From: Streptomyces tibetensis
Lineage (GTDB): Bacteria; Actinomycetota; Actinomycetes; Streptomycetales; Streptomycetaceae
Length of the DNA stretch: 64,000 bases
Reading direction: 5' to 3'
Assembly: GCF_007655005.1 (NCBI RefSeq)
Contig: NZ_SZVW01000005.1
Coordinates: forward strand, 186,001-250,000
Below, piece by piece: positions 1 to 9,317 of this stretch. The stretch's first letter is position 1. The number at the start of each line of letters is the position of its first letter. The translations under genes were made by a program, and so were the position numbers. The notes under the pieces were generated by a model, which saw only the letters and a list, made by a program, of their open reading frames with translations, had not been told where the DNA came from and made no database searches.

Positions 1-1
1 C

Positions 2-784
2 CTCAAGGGCAACGTGGAGGCCTCCGAACGGATCGAGGAGTCGGCGGGCCGGGACGTCGTCGTCTGGGACGGCCTGTCCTACGTCGTCGGCCCCGACGGC
101 AAGATGGTCTCCAAGATCCCCGAGCGCTACATCTTCGACGCCCACACGCAGGAGCCCGTCCACGCCACCGGCGAGATGGTCGACGGCGACCCGGTGAGCC
201 GCCAGGGCATCGAGTTCAAGTGGCCCTTCCTGACCGAGAAACGGGACTACGAGTACTTCGACGCCCAGGCCCGCGTCACCGCCCCCATCGCCTACAAGGG
301 CACCCGTGACTTCCGCGGCCTGGAGGTCTACTACTTCGAGCAGACCATCCCCTGGACCAAGGTGAAGATCCCCAAGACCCTGCCCGTCGAGGGCCTCACT
401 CCCGAGGCGGTGGCGCAGACCGGCACGACCCGTTGGTACACCACGGTCCGCAAGTTCTGGGTCGAACCCCTCACCGGCGCCCCCGTGTACGGAGAGGAGA
501 TCCACCGGGAGGAACTGCGCGGCGGCAACCTCCTCGGCGACCGTGGCAAGGTGACCGCGTTCGCCGGCCACGTGAAGATGCGCGAGGACTACCTCGCGCA
601 CACCGTCGACCTGGTGAAGTCCCAGCGGCTGCTCGTCCTGGTCATGACGTCCTACCTGCCCTGGGGTTTCCTGACCCTCGGCGTCCTCCTGCTGGCCCTC
701 GCGCTGTACCTGGAGGCCCGCAGCCGCCGCCTCTCCGGCCCGGCGTCCACGGCGGCCGAGGAACCGTCGTCGGTCAGCGCCTGA
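2..784 (+). CDS. DUF3068 domain-containing membrane protein (5' end missing)
   Basis: The reading frame is open from the first bases of the window, so the N-terminus (normally a membrane anchor in this family) lies outside. A GTG at 14 is in frame but need not be the start. What remains is about 260 residues of extracytoplasmic domain followed by one C-terminal transmembrane segment (roughly the stretch LLVLVMTSYLPWGFLTLGV) and a short Arg/Ser/Ala-rich tail. The layout fits the DUF3068 (PorA-like) family of actinobacteria, which has a membrane segment at each end; the function in Streptomyces is unknown. Its last 11 bases overlap the convergent hrpB gene. Confidence 0.8.
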   Translation, partial: LKGNVEASERIEESAGRDVVVWDGLSYVVGPDGKMVSKIPERYIFDAHTQEPVHATGEMVDGDPVSRQGIEFKWPFLTEKRDYEYFDAQARVTAPIAYKGTRDFRGLEVYYFEQTIPWTKVKIPKTLPVEGLTPEAVAQTGTTRWYTTVRKFWVEPLTGAPVYGEEIHREELRGGNLLGDRGKVTAFAGHVKMREDYLAHTVDLVKSQRLLVLVMTSYLPWGFLTLGVLLLALALYLEARSRRLSGPASTAAEEPSSVSA

Positions 785-3314
785 GCCGCGCGTTGGTGTG
801 CCGCGTCGGTTCGGCCCCCGCCGGGTCCTCGGGCCACGGATGCTTCGGATACCGTCCCCGCAGCTCCGCCCGTACCCCCTTGTAGCCGTCCCGCCAGAAC
901 GAGGCGAGATCGGCGGTGACGGCGGCCGGCCGCCCGGCCGGGGACAGCAGATGCACGAGCACCGGCACCCCGGCGACCCGGGGCGACTCCTGGAGCCCGA
1001 ACATCTCCTGCAGCTTCACCGCCAGCACGGGCTGCTCGGGCCTGGAGTAGTCGATCCGGATCCTCGACCCGCTCGGCACCGTCAACCGCTCCGGGGCCAG
1101 CTCATCGAGCCGCCCCGCCTGACCGGAGGCCCAGGGCAGCAGTCGGGCGAGCGCCTCCCCGGCGTCGATCCGAGCCAGATCGGCCCGCCGCCGTGCCCGG
1201 CCGAGCTCCGGCTCCAGCCACTCCTCCACGCGCGCGTGCAGCGCCTCGTCGGACACGTCGGGCCAGGGCTCACCCAGATGCAGCCGCAGGAACGCGAGCC
1301 GCTGCCGCAGAACGCCGCCCTCCGCCGACCACCGCAGCAGCCCGAACCCCTCCCGCCGCAGCCCGTCGAGCAGCGCGCCGCGCACAAGGCCCGGATCGGC
1401 GTCCCGCAACGCCCGCACGGTCAGCTCCACGGCTCCCAGCCGCTCCACCCGCCGTGCCACGACGTCCCCGCCGTCCCACCCGACCTCGTCCCGCTCCTCC
1501 AGCAGCGCCCCTGCGGCGAGCCGGGCCACGTCCTCGTCCACGACCGCCCCCGACTGCACGCGCGCGTGCCCCCGGCCGACGGGCCGGTCCGCCACGGCGA
1601 CGGCCACCCACTCCGCATCACGCAGCGCACTCCCCGCGCCCACCTCCGCCCTTGTTCCGGACACCATCAGATGCGAGCCGCCATCGGCCCTGGCGACCCG
1701 CTCGGGAAAGGCGAGAGCAGCGACGAGGCCCACCTGGCGATCCTCGGAGAGCTTCCCCAGGATCTGTGTCCCGGCCTCTGGGTGCCGGTTACGGGCGGGT
1801 GCGTGGCGAATCTCCCCAACGGCGGCCCGCAGCCGCCGGACTTCACTCCGCCACCGCGAGGCATAGGCGTCACCCCCACGCCGAGCACGACGCAACGCAC
1901 CCGCCAGATCATCGCCGTACTCCCGCGGCGCCTCCTCACTCAGCAGGGCGACGACCTCCGCGGCCAGCTCGGCCCCCACGAGCGGCACGGAATCCACCAA
2001 GGACCGCCCCAGACGGGGATGCACACCCACCCGCCCCAGTACGCGTCCCCGCTCCGTGGCCCGCCCGCCGGAGTCGACCGCCCCCACCGCCGCCAGGACC
2101 TCACGCGCCGCCGCCATCGCCCCGCTCGGCGGCCCGTCCAGCAGCGCCAGCCCGGACGCGTCCGGATCCCCCCAGCACGCCACCTGCAGAGCGAACGCCG
2201 TCAGGTCGGCCACCTTGATCTCCGGCGACGGATACCGCGGCAGACGCGCGTCCTCGGCCTCCGCCCAGCAGCGGTACACCGCTCCCGGAGCCTCACGCCC
2301 GGCCCGCCCCGCCCGCTGCCGCCCGGCGGCCTGCGACGCCCGCACGGTCGTCAGCGCGCTCAGCCCGCGCGCGTGATCCACCCTCGGCTCGCGCGCCAGA
2401 CCCGAATCCACCACCGCCCGCACCCCGGGCACGGTCAGCGACGACTCCGCGACGGACGTGGCCAGCACGACCCGCCGCCGTTCCCCGGGCGCCAGCACCG
2501 CGTCCTGCACGGCCGCCGGCGCCCGCCCGTGCACCTGGAGCACCTCGACGCCCCCGAGCCCCCCGAGCTGCCCGGCGACCCGGGCGATCTCGCCCACGCC
2601 CGGCAGGAAACACAGCACGTCCCCGTCCCGCTCGGCCAGCGCACGCCGCACCACGGACGCCACATGCGTCAGCAACGCCGGATCGACCCGCGTCCCGTGC
2701 GGCGGGCGGACGGGCCGCGCCGGGGGCGCCCACACGGTCTCCACCGGGTGCGCGGTCCCTTGCGCCTCGACCACCGGCGCCCCGCCCAGCAGCCCCGCCC
2801 ACCCCTGCGCGTCGGTCGTCGCCGAGGCGGCCACCAGCCGCAGATCCGGCCGCAGCGTCTGCCGTACGTCCCACAGGAACGCCGCCGCCGTGTCCGCGTC
2901 CAGGTGCCGCTCGTGGCACTCGTCGAGCAGCACCACGTCGACACCGGCCAGCTCCTGGTCCCGTTGCAGGCGCTGCACCAGCACGCCGGTCGTGACGACC
3001 TCCACGCGCGTGTGCCGCCCGACGACCCGCTCCCCGCGCACGGTGTAGCCGACGCTCTCGCCGGGCTTCTCACCCAGCAGCCACGCCATCCGCCGCGCGG
3101 CCGCCCGGGCCGCGATCCGCCGCGGCTCGGCCACGATCACCCGCTGCCCGGGCCCCTCCCCGAGCAGCCCCGCCAGCGCCGGCGGCACCAGGGTCGTCTT
3201 GCCGGTGCCGGGCGGCGCCACGAGGACGGCGGTGCCGTGCTCCTCCAGCGCCTCGGTCAGGGCGGGCAGGGCACCGCGGACGGGCAGGGCTTCCAGGGCG
3301 TCGTAACGGATCAC
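774..3314 (-). CDS. hrpB: ATP-dependent helicase HrpB
   Basis: An 846-residue DExH-box helicase of the HrpB family. Walker A is at residues 33-41 (APPGTGKTT) and the DExH box at 131-134 (DECH; many HrpB proteins have DEFH). The helicase C domain contains QRAGRAGR, followed by the HA2-like domain and the HrpB-specific C-terminal region (GSRIRIDYSRPEQPVLAVKLQ). I chose the GTG at 3314 because homology starts at the MIRYDALEALPV stretch; the frame stays open upstream with low-quality sequence that overlaps the methyltransferase gene. It lies 58 bp downstream of that gene on the same strand and may share its transcript. HrpB is a putative RNA/DNA helicase with no settled role. Confidence 0.93.
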   Translation of the reverse strand: MIRYDALEALPVRGALPALTEALEEHGTAVLVAPPGTGKTTLVPPALAGLLGEGPGQRVIVAEPRRIAARAAARRMAWLLGEKPGESVGYTVRGERVVGRHTRVEVVTTGVLVQRLQRDQELAGVDVVLLDECHERHLDADTAAAFLWDVRQTLRPDLRLVAASATTDAQGWAGLLGGAPVVEAQGTAHPVETVWAPPARPVRPPHGTRVDPALLTHVASVVRRALAERDGDVLCFLPGVGEIARVAGQLGGLGGVEVLQVHGRAPAAVQDAVLAPGERRRVVLATSVAESSLTVPGVRAVVDSGLAREPRVDHARGLSALTTVRASQAAGRQRAGRAGREAPGAVYRCWAEAEDARLPRYPSPEIKVADLTAFALQVACWGDPDASGLALLDGPPSGAMAAAREVLAAVGAVDSGGRATERGRVLGRVGVHPRLGRSLVDSVPLVGAELAAEVVALLSEEAPREYGDDLAGALRRARRGGDAYASRWRSEVRRLRAAVGEIRHAPARNRHPEAGTQILGKLSEDRQVGLVAALAFPERVARADGGSHLMVSGTRAEVGAGSALRDAEWVAVAVADRPVGRGHARVQSGAVVDEDVARLAAGALLEERDEVGWDGGDVVARRVERLGAVELTVRALRDADPGLVRGALLDGLRREGFGLLRWSAEGGVLRQRLAFLRLHLGEPWPDVSDEALHARVEEWLEPELGRARRRADLARIDAGEALARLLPWASGQAGRLDELAPERLTVPSGSRIRIDYSRPEQPVLAVKLQEMFGLQESPRVAGVPVLVHLLSPAGRPAAVTADLASFWRDGYKGVRAELRGRYPKHPWPEDPAGAEPTRHTNARLRR

Positions 3315-3372
3315 GCCCTCAGTGTCGTACGCCCGGGGAGAGGTCCCACGCGCGCGTGCCTCGGTCTCCCCC

Positions 3373-4308
3373 TCAGCCTTCGGCCGGGAGCGCCCCCGTC
3401 TCGCTTCGCTCGCACACGAAGATCGCCGTGCCGGGGAGCAGGTTCCCGCGCAGCGGCGACCAGCCGCCCCACTCCGAGGTGTTCCAGGCGGGCCACTCCG
3501 GCTCCACCAGGTCGACCAGCCGGAAGCCCGACGCGACGACGTCCCGGACACGGTCGCCGAGGGTGCGGTGGTGCTCGACGTAGACCGCCCGGCCCTCCTC
3601 GTCCTGCTCGACGTAGGGCGTGCGGTCGAAGTACGAGGACGACACCGACAGCCCCTCGGGCCCCGGTTCGTCCGGGAAGGCCCAGCGGATCGGGTGCGTC
3701 ACCGAGAAGACGAGGCGTCCCCCGGGCCGCAGCACCCGGCGCACCTCGCGCAGGACCTGACGCGGGTCGGCGACGAAGGGCAGCGCCCCGTACGCCGAGC
3801 AGGCCAGGTCGAACGAGCCGTCGGCGAAGGGGAGCGCACCTGCGTCGGCGCACACCAGGGGGAAGGAACCGCCGATGCGCAGCGCGTGCTGAAGCTGCCG
3901 GTGCGAGATGTCCAGGGCGACCGGGCGCGCTCCCTGGGCGGTCAGCCAGCGCGAGCACTGGGCGGCGCCGGCGCCGATCTCCAGGACGTCGCGGCCCTTC
4001 AGATCCTCCGGCGGGCCGAGCAGTTCGGCCTCCACCTCGTCCAGACCCTCGGGGCCCCACACGAAGCGGTCGTCACCGAGGAAGGTGCCGTGCTCGACTT
4101 GGTACTCGTCCGCGTTGCGGTCCCACCAGCCACGATTGGCCCGGGAGCTTTCCGTGACATCGGCGTCGCGCCGGGTGGCCTCGGGCTCGGACGCTTCGGA
4201 CTCTTGGATGATCGGCTCCCTCGTACTAGTGTGCGGGCTCTTCCGTCCGGCCGGTCCTGGCCGTGTCGCGAAGGGGGCGTCGCGTGCCGGGGTGGCCTCG
4301 GACGACAC
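3373..4308 (-). CDS. class I SAM-dependent methyltransferase
   Basis: A 311-residue protein with a Rossmann methyltransferase domain. Motif I (VLEIGAGAAQCSRWL) is near residues 108-122, followed by an acidic loop (VALDIS), a motif IV-like region (FDLACSAYGALPFV) and the post-I motif LRPGGRLVFSVTHP. The first 50 residues are low-complexity and probably disordered. The GTG at 4308 is the only start candidate before the conserved region, because the later Val before the TESSRANRGWW stretch is GTC. The gene diverges from rpsA, and hrpB follows 58 bp downstream on the same strand. The substrate is not predictable. Confidence 0.85.
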   Translation of the reverse strand: MSSEATPARDAPFATRPGPAGRKSPHTSTREPIIQESEASEPEATRRDADVTESSRANRGWWDRNADEYQVEHGTFLGDDRFVWGPEGLDEVEAELLGPPEDLKGRDVLEIGAGAAQCSRWLTAQGARPVALDISHRQLQHALRIGGSFPLVCADAGALPFADGSFDLACSAYGALPFVADPRQVLREVRRVLRPGGRLVFSVTHPIRWAFPDEPGPEGLSVSSSYFDRTPYVEQDEEGRAVYVEHHRTLGDRVRDVVASGFRLVDLVEPEWPAWNTSEWGGWSPLRGNLLPGTAIFVCERSETGALPAEG

Positions 4309-4357
4309 GACTTGTGCCGGATATGTGGCGTTCGCCCCGCGTGGGCGGCTTCGCGCA

Positions 4358-4386
4358 TTGACCCTGCCCGGCTGCCCCCGTATGCT
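4358..4386 (+). promoter_or_regulatory. rpsA promoter (HrdB-type)
   Basis: TTGACC at 4358-4363 and TATGCT at 4381-4386 are separated by exactly 17 bp, close to the principal vegetative sigma-factor consensus. The expected start point near 4393 gives a 5' leader of about 190 nt before the rpsA ATG. The leader contains an imperfect inverted repeat around 4410-4435 (CCTGCGTAC facing GTAGCAGG) and two copies of GTTGCGCT. Structure in an S1 leader could allow autoregulation, but that is inference. Confidence 0.8.
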
Positions 4387-4582
4387 ACAAGTTGCGCTGC
4401 GAGCCTGCGTACCTCAGACGTAGCAGGTTGCGCTCGCATCTGTATGTATGTCCCCTCGGTTGTCGAGGCGTCACCGTTTTCGTGTGGCGCTTCCTTGGCT
4501 GTCCGGCCTTCTGCAGAGCGAAACGGGCTCCCGGCGTAGCAGTACCTACGACTTCAATGTCCGTACCGGAGCCCTTTCCCAC

Positions 4583-6082
4583 ATGACGAGCAGCACCGAG
4601 ACCACCGCCACCACCCCGCAGGTAGCGGTCAACGACATCGGTAACGAGGAAGCCTTCCTCGCCGCGATCGACGAGACGATCAAGTACTTCAACGACGGCG
4701 ACATCGTCGACGGCGTCATCGTGAAGGTCGACCGGGACGAGGTCCTGCTCGACATCGGTTACAAGACCGAAGGTGTGATCCCGAGCCGCGAGCTCTCGAT
4801 CAAGCACGACGTCGACCCCAACGAGGTCGTCGCCGTCGGTGACGAGATCGAGGCCCTTGTTCTCCAGAAGGAGGACAAGGAAGGCCGCCTGATCCTCTCG
4901 AAGAAGCGCGCCCAGTACGAGCGTGCCTGGGGCACCATCGAGAAGATCAAGGAAGAGGACGGGATCGTCACCGGTACCGTCATCGAGGTCGTCAAGGGTG
5001 GTCTCATCCTCGACATCGGCCTCCGTGGCTTCCTCCCGGCCTCCCTGGTCGAGATGCGCCGCGTCCGCGACCTCCAGCCCTACGTGGGCAAGGAGCTCGA
5101 GGCCAAGATCATCGAGCTGGACAAGAACCGCAACAACGTGGTCCTGTCCCGCCGTGCCTGGCTGGAGCAGACCCAGTCCGAGGTCCGCCAGACGTTCCTC
5201 ACGACCCTCCAGAAGGGTCAGGTCCGTTCCGGCGTCGTCTCCTCGATCGTCAACTTCGGTGCCTTCGTGGACCTGGGTGGCGTCGACGGTCTGGTCCACG
5301 TCTCCGAGCTCTCCTGGAAGCACATCGACCACCCGTCCGAGGTTGTCGAGGTCGGCCAGGAAGTCACCGTCGAGGTCCTCGACGTCGACATGGACCGCGA
5401 GCGTGTCTCCCTGTCGCTGAAGGCGACCCAGGAAGACCCGTGGCAGCAGTTCGCCCGCACCCACCAGATCGGCCAGGTCGTGCCCGGCAAGGTCACGAAG
5501 CTGGTTCCGTTCGGTGCGTTCGTCCGCGTGGACGAGGGCATCGAGGGTCTGGTCCACATCTCCGAGCTGGCCGAGCGCCACGTGGAGATCCCGGAGCAGG
5601 TCGTCCAGGTCAACGACGAGATCTTCGTCAAGGTCATCGACATCGACCTCGAGCGCCGTCGCATCAGCCTCTCGCTGAAGCAGGCCAACGAGTCCTTCGG
5701 CTCGGACCCGGCCTCGGTCGAGTTCGACCCGACGCTCTACGGCATGGCCGCGTCGTACGACGACCAGGGCAACTACATCTACCCCGAGGGCTTCGACCCC
5801 GAGACCAACGACTGGCTCGAGGGCTACGAGACCCAGCGCGAGGCGTGGGAGACCCAGTACGCCGAGGCGCAGCAGCGCTTCGAGCAGCACCAGGCGCAGG
5901 TCATCAAGTCCCGCGAGGCGGACGAGAAGGCCGCTGCCGAGGGTGGCGAGGCTGCCGCTCCGGCCGCATCCAGCGGTGGCGGCGGTTCGTACTCCTCCGA
6001 GGGCCCGGACAACTCCGGCGCGCTGGCCTCGGACGAGGCGCTCGCCGCGCTGCGCGAGAAGCTGGCCGGTGGTCAGAGCTGA
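4583..6082 (+). CDS. rpsA: 30S ribosomal protein S1
   Basis: A 499-residue S1 protein with four S1/OB-fold repeats (approximate residues 35-105, 120-190, 208-277 and 294-364), each containing GxFV/LxxGxxGLVHxSEL-like signatures such as GVDGLVHVSELSW and GIEGLVHISELAE. Actinobacterial S1 usually has four repeats, against six in E. coli. The C-terminal tail is acidic and then Gly/Ala-rich. The start is the ATG at 4583, where the protein begins MTSSTETTATTPQ; the open frame upstream is the leader. It has its own promoter at 4358 and a strong terminator at 6115, so it is probably monocistronic. Codon use is strongly biased, as expected for a highly expressed gene. Confidence 0.98.
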   Translation: MTSSTETTATTPQVAVNDIGNEEAFLAAIDETIKYFNDGDIVDGVIVKVDRDEVLLDIGYKTEGVIPSRELSIKHDVDPNEVVAVGDEIEALVLQKEDKEGRLILSKKRAQYERAWGTIEKIKEEDGIVTGTVIEVVKGGLILDIGLRGFLPASLVEMRRVRDLQPYVGKELEAKIIELDKNRNNVVLSRRAWLEQTQSEVRQTFLTTLQKGQVRSGVVSSIVNFGAFVDLGGVDGLVHVSELSWKHIDHPSEVVEVGQEVTVEVLDVDMDRERVSLSLKATQEDPWQQFARTHQIGQVVPGKVTKLVPFGAFVRVDEGIEGLVHISELAERHVEIPEQVVQVNDEIFVKVIDIDLERRRISLSLKQANESFGSDPASVEFDPTLYGMAASYDDQGNYIYPEGFDPETNDWLEGYETQREAWETQYAEAQQRFEQHQAQVIKSREADEKAAAEGGEAAAPAASSGGGGSYSSEGPDNSGALASDEALAALREKLAGGQS

Positions 6083-6114
6083 ACGCTCGCCGCTGAGGCT
6101 TAGCCGATAGCTGA

Positions 6115-6144
6115 GGGGCCGCACCTTACGAGGTGCGGCCCCTT
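6115..6144 (+). terminator. rpsA intrinsic terminator
   Basis: A perfect 12-bp stem (GGGGCCGCACCT / AGGTGCGGCCCC) with a TACG tetraloop is followed by TTGCTGTG. It lies 33 bp after the rpsA stop codon. Confidence 0.9.
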
Positions 6145-6184
6145 GCTGTGCTCGGGCTCCACGGCCGTGGTTCAGTGCGGGCCG

Positions 6185-6224
6185 TGGGGGGTTTCGCGCA
6201 GTTCCGCGCGCCCCCGAAGGGGCG
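6185..6224. repeat. intergenic element of a type common in Streptomyces
   Basis: The run around TTTCGCGCAGTTCCGCGCGCCCC and the following GAAGGGGCG resemble a short GC-rich intergenic sequence that recurs between genes in many Streptomyces genomes, usually near 3' ends. It can fold (CGCGC on both sides; CCCC with GGGG). No second copy is obvious in this window, so the assignment rests on recall of the family. Confidence 0.4.
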
Positions 6225-6318
6225 TTGCTTCCGCGCCAAGATCATGAATCTCCTCGTGCGGGAATGCCCACGCCCGCAACGGCGTTGTGCAGTGTGAACA
6301 CGAGGAGGAGCGGTCACT

Positions 6319-7257
6319 GTGCTTGATCCGCAGGATTTGTACGCCTGGGAGCCGAAGGGGCTGGCGGTCGTCGACATGGCGCTGGCCCAGGAGTCGGCCG
6401 GACTTGTCATGCTCTACCACTTCGACGGATACATCGACGCGGGTGAGACGGGCGACCAGATCGTCGACCGGGTGCTCGACTCCCTGCCCCATCAGGTCGT
6501 CGCCCGCTTCGACCACGACCGGCTCGTCGACTACCGCGCCCGCCGCCCGCTGCTGACGTTCAAGCGCGACCGCTGGAGCGACTACGAGGACCCCGCTCTC
6601 GAGGTGCGGCTCGTGCAGGACGCCACCGGTGCGCCCTTCCTGCTGCTGTCCGGTCCCGAACCGGACGTGGAATGGGAGCGCTTCGCCGCCGCCGTGAAGC
6701 AGATCGTTGAGCGGCTCGGTGTGCGCCTCTCGGTGAACTTCCACGGCATCCCCATGGGCGTCCCGCACACCAGGCCCGTCGGCCTCACCCCGCACGGCAA
6801 CCGCACCGACCTCGTCCCGGGCCACCCCAGCCCCTTCGAGGAGGCACAGGTGCCCGGCAGCGCCGAGTCCCTCATCGAGTACCGCCTGCTCCAGGCCGGG
6901 CACGACGTCCTGGGCGTCGCCGCACACGTCCCGCACTACATCGCCCGCTCCCCGTACCCGGACGCGGCCCTGACGGTCCTGGAGGCCATCACGGCGGCGA
7001 CCGGACTGGTCCTGCCCGGCATCGCCCACGCCCTGCGCTCGGGCGCCCACCGCACCCAGACGGAGATCGACCGGCAGATCCGCGAGGGCGACGAGGACCT
7101 CACCGCGCTCATCGAGGGTCTTGAGCACCAGTACGACGCCGTCGCGGGCGCCGAGACCCGGGGCAACATGCTCGCCGAGCCGGTGGACATCCCGTCGGCG
7201 GACGAGATCGGCCAGGAGTTCGAGAAGTTCCTGGCGGAGCGAGAAGGCGACAGCTGA
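6319..7257 (+). CDS. PAC2 family protein
   Basis: A 312-residue member of the PAC2 (proteasome assembly chaperone 2-like) family, found in actinobacteria that carry a 20S proteasome. The N-terminal domain contains [18 protein letters not shown] and later [11 protein letters not shown]; the C-terminal third is helical and charged. The bacterial role is not established. The GTG start at 6319 follows a strong purine-rich ribosome-binding site (GAGGAGGAG at about 6302-6310). coaE follows after 61 bp. Confidence 0.9.
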   Translation: MLDPQDLYAWEPKGLAVVDMALAQESAGLVMLYHFDGYIDAGETGDQIVDRVLDSLPHQVVARFDHDRLVDYRARRPLLTFKRDRWSDYEDPALEVRLVQDATGAPFLLLSGPEPDVEWERFAAAVKQIVERLGVRLSVNFHGIPMGVPHTRPVGLTPHGNRTDLVPGHPSPFEEAQVPGSAESLIEYRLLQAGHDVLGVAAHVPHYIARSPYPDAALTVLEAITAATGLVLPGIAHALRSGAHRTQTEIDRQIREGDEDLTALIEGLEHQYDAVAGAETRGNMLAEPVDIPSADEIGQEFEKFLAEREGDS

Positions 7258-7305
7258 CTCAGGGGCGGGTCCGGCCCGGGCGAAGGATGTGTCAGGGGCA
7301 GGGCC

Positions 7306-7311
7306 TAAGCT
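7306..7311 (+). promoter_or_regulatory. -10 element of a leaderless coaE promoter
   Basis: TAAGCT lies seven bases before the coaE ATG, so transcription would begin at or next to the start codon, giving a leaderless transcript of the kind frequent in Streptomyces. No convincing -35 hexamer is visible. Confidence 0.5.
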
Positions 7312-7318
7312 GCGGGGC

Positions 7319-7936
7319 ATGCTGAAGGTGGGTCTGACCGGCGGGATCGGCGCCGGCAAGAGCGAGGTGTCACGGCTGCTCGTCGCGTGCGGGGCCGTGC
7401 TGATCGACGCGGACCGCATCGCGCGGGAGGTCGTCGCCCCGGGGACGCCGGGGCTCGCCTCGGTCGTCGAGGCCTTCGGGGAGGAGATCCTCACCGCCGA
7501 CGGCAGCCTGGACCGGCCCCGCCTCGGCGCCATCGTCTTCGCCGACCCGGAGAAACTCGCCGTTCTGAACTCGATCGTGCACCCCCTGGTGGGCGCCCGC
7601 TCCCGCGAGCTCGAGGAGGCCGCCGCCGAGGACTCGGTCGTCCTCCACGACGTCCCGCTCCTCACGGAGAACGGCCTGGCGCCGCTGTACGACCTGGTGA
7701 TCGTCGTCGACGCGGCCCCCGAGACCCAGCTCGACCGGCTGGTACGCCTGCGCGGCATGACCGAGGAGGATGCCCGCGCGCGGATGGCCGCCCAGGCGAC
7801 GCGCGAGCAGCGCCGCGAGATCGCCGACATCGTGATCGACAACGACGTCCCGCTGGAGCGGCTGGAGCAGCGCGTGCGGGACGTGTGGGCCGAGCTGGTG
7901 CGCAGGTCGCGGACGCCCCGGCCGCCCACGGAATAG
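7319..7936 (+). CDS. coaE: dephospho-CoA kinase
   Basis: A 205-residue enzyme for the last step of coenzyme A synthesis (ATP + dephospho-CoA to CoA + ADP). The P-loop GGIGAGKS is at residues 8-15, followed by the CoaE hallmarks [10 protein letters not shown] and [10 protein letters not shown], the [10 protein letters not shown] stretch and the lid-like [12 protein letters not shown] region. The length is that of a standalone CoaE without the C-terminal extension found in mycobacteria. The ATG at 7319 is chosen because the P-loop would otherwise sit too far in; the upstream frame runs into the preceding gene. It lies upstream of a small TPR gene. Confidence 0.95.
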   Translation: MLKVGLTGGIGAGKSEVSRLLVACGAVLIDADRIAREVVAPGTPGLASVVEAFGEEILTADGSLDRPRLGAIVFADPEKLAVLNSIVHPLVGARSRELEEAAAEDSVVLHDVPLLTENGLAPLYDLVIVVDAAPETQLDRLVRLRGMTEEDARARMAAQATREQRREIADIVIDNDVPLERLEQRVRDVWAELVRRSRTPRPPTE

Positions 7937-7986
7937 CGGCACCCCGCAGGGGCGTTGAACCCGTGCAGTGAGGGAAGGACTCAGCC

Positions 7987-8367
7987 GTGCCCGAGACCAG
8001 CGGTCCGACCGGACGTACCCCGGAGACGCATGTCATCGACTTCCGTGCCGCCGAGCAACTGCTCGCCGCGCGGGACCCCAGGGGCGCGGTGAAGCTGCTC
8101 GACGGCGTCATCGCCACGCACCCGGAGAACACCGCGGCGCGTCTGCTGCGGGCTCGCGCCTTCTTCGCCGCGGCGCAGCTGAGGCCGGCGGAGCTCGAGT
8201 TCCAGATCGTCCTGGAGCGGGAGCCGGACAACGCGTTCGCGCACTTCGCGCTCGCCCGTACGTATGAGCGCCAGGGGCGTCCCGACCAGGCGAAGCGCCA
8301 CTTCCGCCTGGCGGCGGCGCTCGACCCGAACCCGGAGTTCCTGAAGGCCGCACGCTTCGACTCGTGA
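7987..8367 (+). CDS. tetratricopeptide repeat protein
   Basis: A small 126-residue protein made almost entirely of about three TPR-type helix pairs (residues about 20-115; for example LLDGVIATHPENTAARLLRA and AHFALARTYERQGRPDQAKR). It has no signal peptide or membrane segment, so it is probably a cytosolic protein-interaction module. The GTG start at 7987 is preceded by GGAAGGACTCAGCC. It is 50 bp downstream of coaE and probably cotranscribed. The partner is unknown. Confidence 0.85.
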   Translation: MPETSGPTGRTPETHVIDFRAAEQLLAARDPRGAVKLLDGVIATHPENTAARLLRARAFFAAAQLRPAELEFQIVLEREPDNAFAHFALARTYERQGRPDQAKRHFRLAAALDPNPEFLKAARFDS

Positions 8368-8395
8368 GCGGATCGCCGCGTGCGCCGAAGGGGGT

Positions 8396-8547
8396 GTTCG
8401 GAGCGGGCCTGTTCGGTCCGCCGTGCGTCTCAGGAGCGTTCGGAGCGGGCCTGTCCGGTCCGCCGTGCGTCTCAGGAGCGTTCGGAGCGGGCCTGTCCGG
8501 TCCGCCGTGCGTCTCAGCAGCGTTCGGAGCAGGCCCGTCCGTCCGCC
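8396..8547. repeat. 42-bp tandem repeat, about 3.5 copies
   Basis: Units start at 8396, 8438, 8480 and 8522. The first three are 42 bp and nearly identical (each begins GTTCGGAGCGGGCCTG); the fourth is diverged and partial. The array lies just beyond the TPR stop codon and before the convergent DUF6343 gene. It stays open in several frames but has no coding character. Confidence 0.9.
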
Positions 8548-8581
8548 GTCCGCCTGCGCCGTTCGCTGTTCGCCGTGCGCC

Positions 8582-8845
8582 TCAGGGGCGTTCGTCCGGC
8601 GGCTGGTAGGGCGGGATGTCGCGGCCCGGCTGGTAGTGCGGGCCCTGGCGGATGTGCCGCAGGACGACAGCAAGATCGATCGTTACGAGCAGCAGCAGCA
8701 CCCCGCAGGCGATCGCCCACCCGGTCCGCCCGGCGATGGCGAACGCCGCCGTGCCGAAGAGCGCCCAGACCAGCCCCCACAGGCTCAGCCAGAAACGCGC
8801 CCGCAGGGCACTGCGTGCGGTCCTCGGTTCACTGCCTGTACGCAT
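8582..8845 (-). CDS. small two-helix membrane protein, DUF6343-like
   Basis: An 87-residue protein with a basic N-terminus (MRTGSEPRTARSALRARFW), two hydrophobic segments (residues about 20-40 and 45-63) and a polar tail containing HIRQGPHYQPGRDIPPYQPP. This composition matches the small Streptomyces membrane family annotated as DUF6343; the function is unknown. It converges on the TPR gene across the 42-bp repeat array. Confidence 0.75.
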   Translation of the reverse strand: MRTGSEPRTARSALRARFWLSLWGLVWALFGTAAFAIAGRTGWAIACGVLLLLVTIDLAVVLRHIRQGPHYQPGRDIPPYQPPDERP

Positions 8846-9317
8846 CGTCGATCAGCACTCCTGCTTGCAACGTACTCCTCGCGGCGACGGTCCACCAAGG
8901 TCCAGCAAGCCCCACCTAGCCCCACCAAGGCCGACGTGGGCCTGCCGGTGGCCGGTCTGACGAGGCGCATGCCGGTGGAGCGGGCGAGGCGGCCGGGCTG
9001 CGCCGGGCCCGGGCGGCCATGCCGCTGATGCCGGCGCTGCCCGGCGGTGAGGGACCATCTGCGGGCGAGTGGTCACTGGTAGGTGGGGCACGGGAGGGTT
9101 TTCGGCTGTAGCCGCCAGGCCTCTGGAGCCGTTCAGCCTCTGTAGCCGTTCAGCCTCTGTAGCCGCTCGGGCCTCACCGTCGTGCCCAGGCACCGCGACT
9201 CCACGCCTTCGTCCCAACTCCACGCCCTCGCCGTCTCGTTCACTCGGGCGGGTGAAGGTGAAGGTCGGCGGGAACGGGTGTGCGGACGCGGTCCGTTGTG
9301 CGGGCATGGAGATGAAA
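8846..9317. other. intergenic region without a convincing gene
   Basis: These 472 bp separate the divergent DUF6343 and methyltransferase genes. Several frames are open through most of it, but the predicted proteins are low-complexity and match nothing I recognise. The region holds CCACCAAGG-type short repeats (8893-8932) and a 17-bp tandem repeat at 9119. The downstream promoter is not obvious. Confidence 0.6.
9119..9169. repeat. 17-bp tandem repeat, 3 copies
   Basis: Units start at 9119, 9136 and 9153 (GCCTCTGTAGCCGTTCA with one or two changes), upstream of the methyltransferase gene. Confidence 0.8.

Noticed and set aside
798..4157. A 1119-codon open frame on the plus strand opposite hrpB and the methyltransferase gene
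   Set aside because: It is a shadow of strongly GC-biased third positions of the genes on the other strand; the predicted protein is His/Pro/Arg-rich and matches nothing.
4385..6124. Long minus-strand frame opposite rpsA
   Set aside because: Antisense of the highly codon-biased rpsA; low-complexity product.
8396..8547. Possible CRISPR array
   Set aside because: Repeats are directly adjacent without spacers and there are no cas genes; it is a simple tandem repeat. The same holds for the other arrays.
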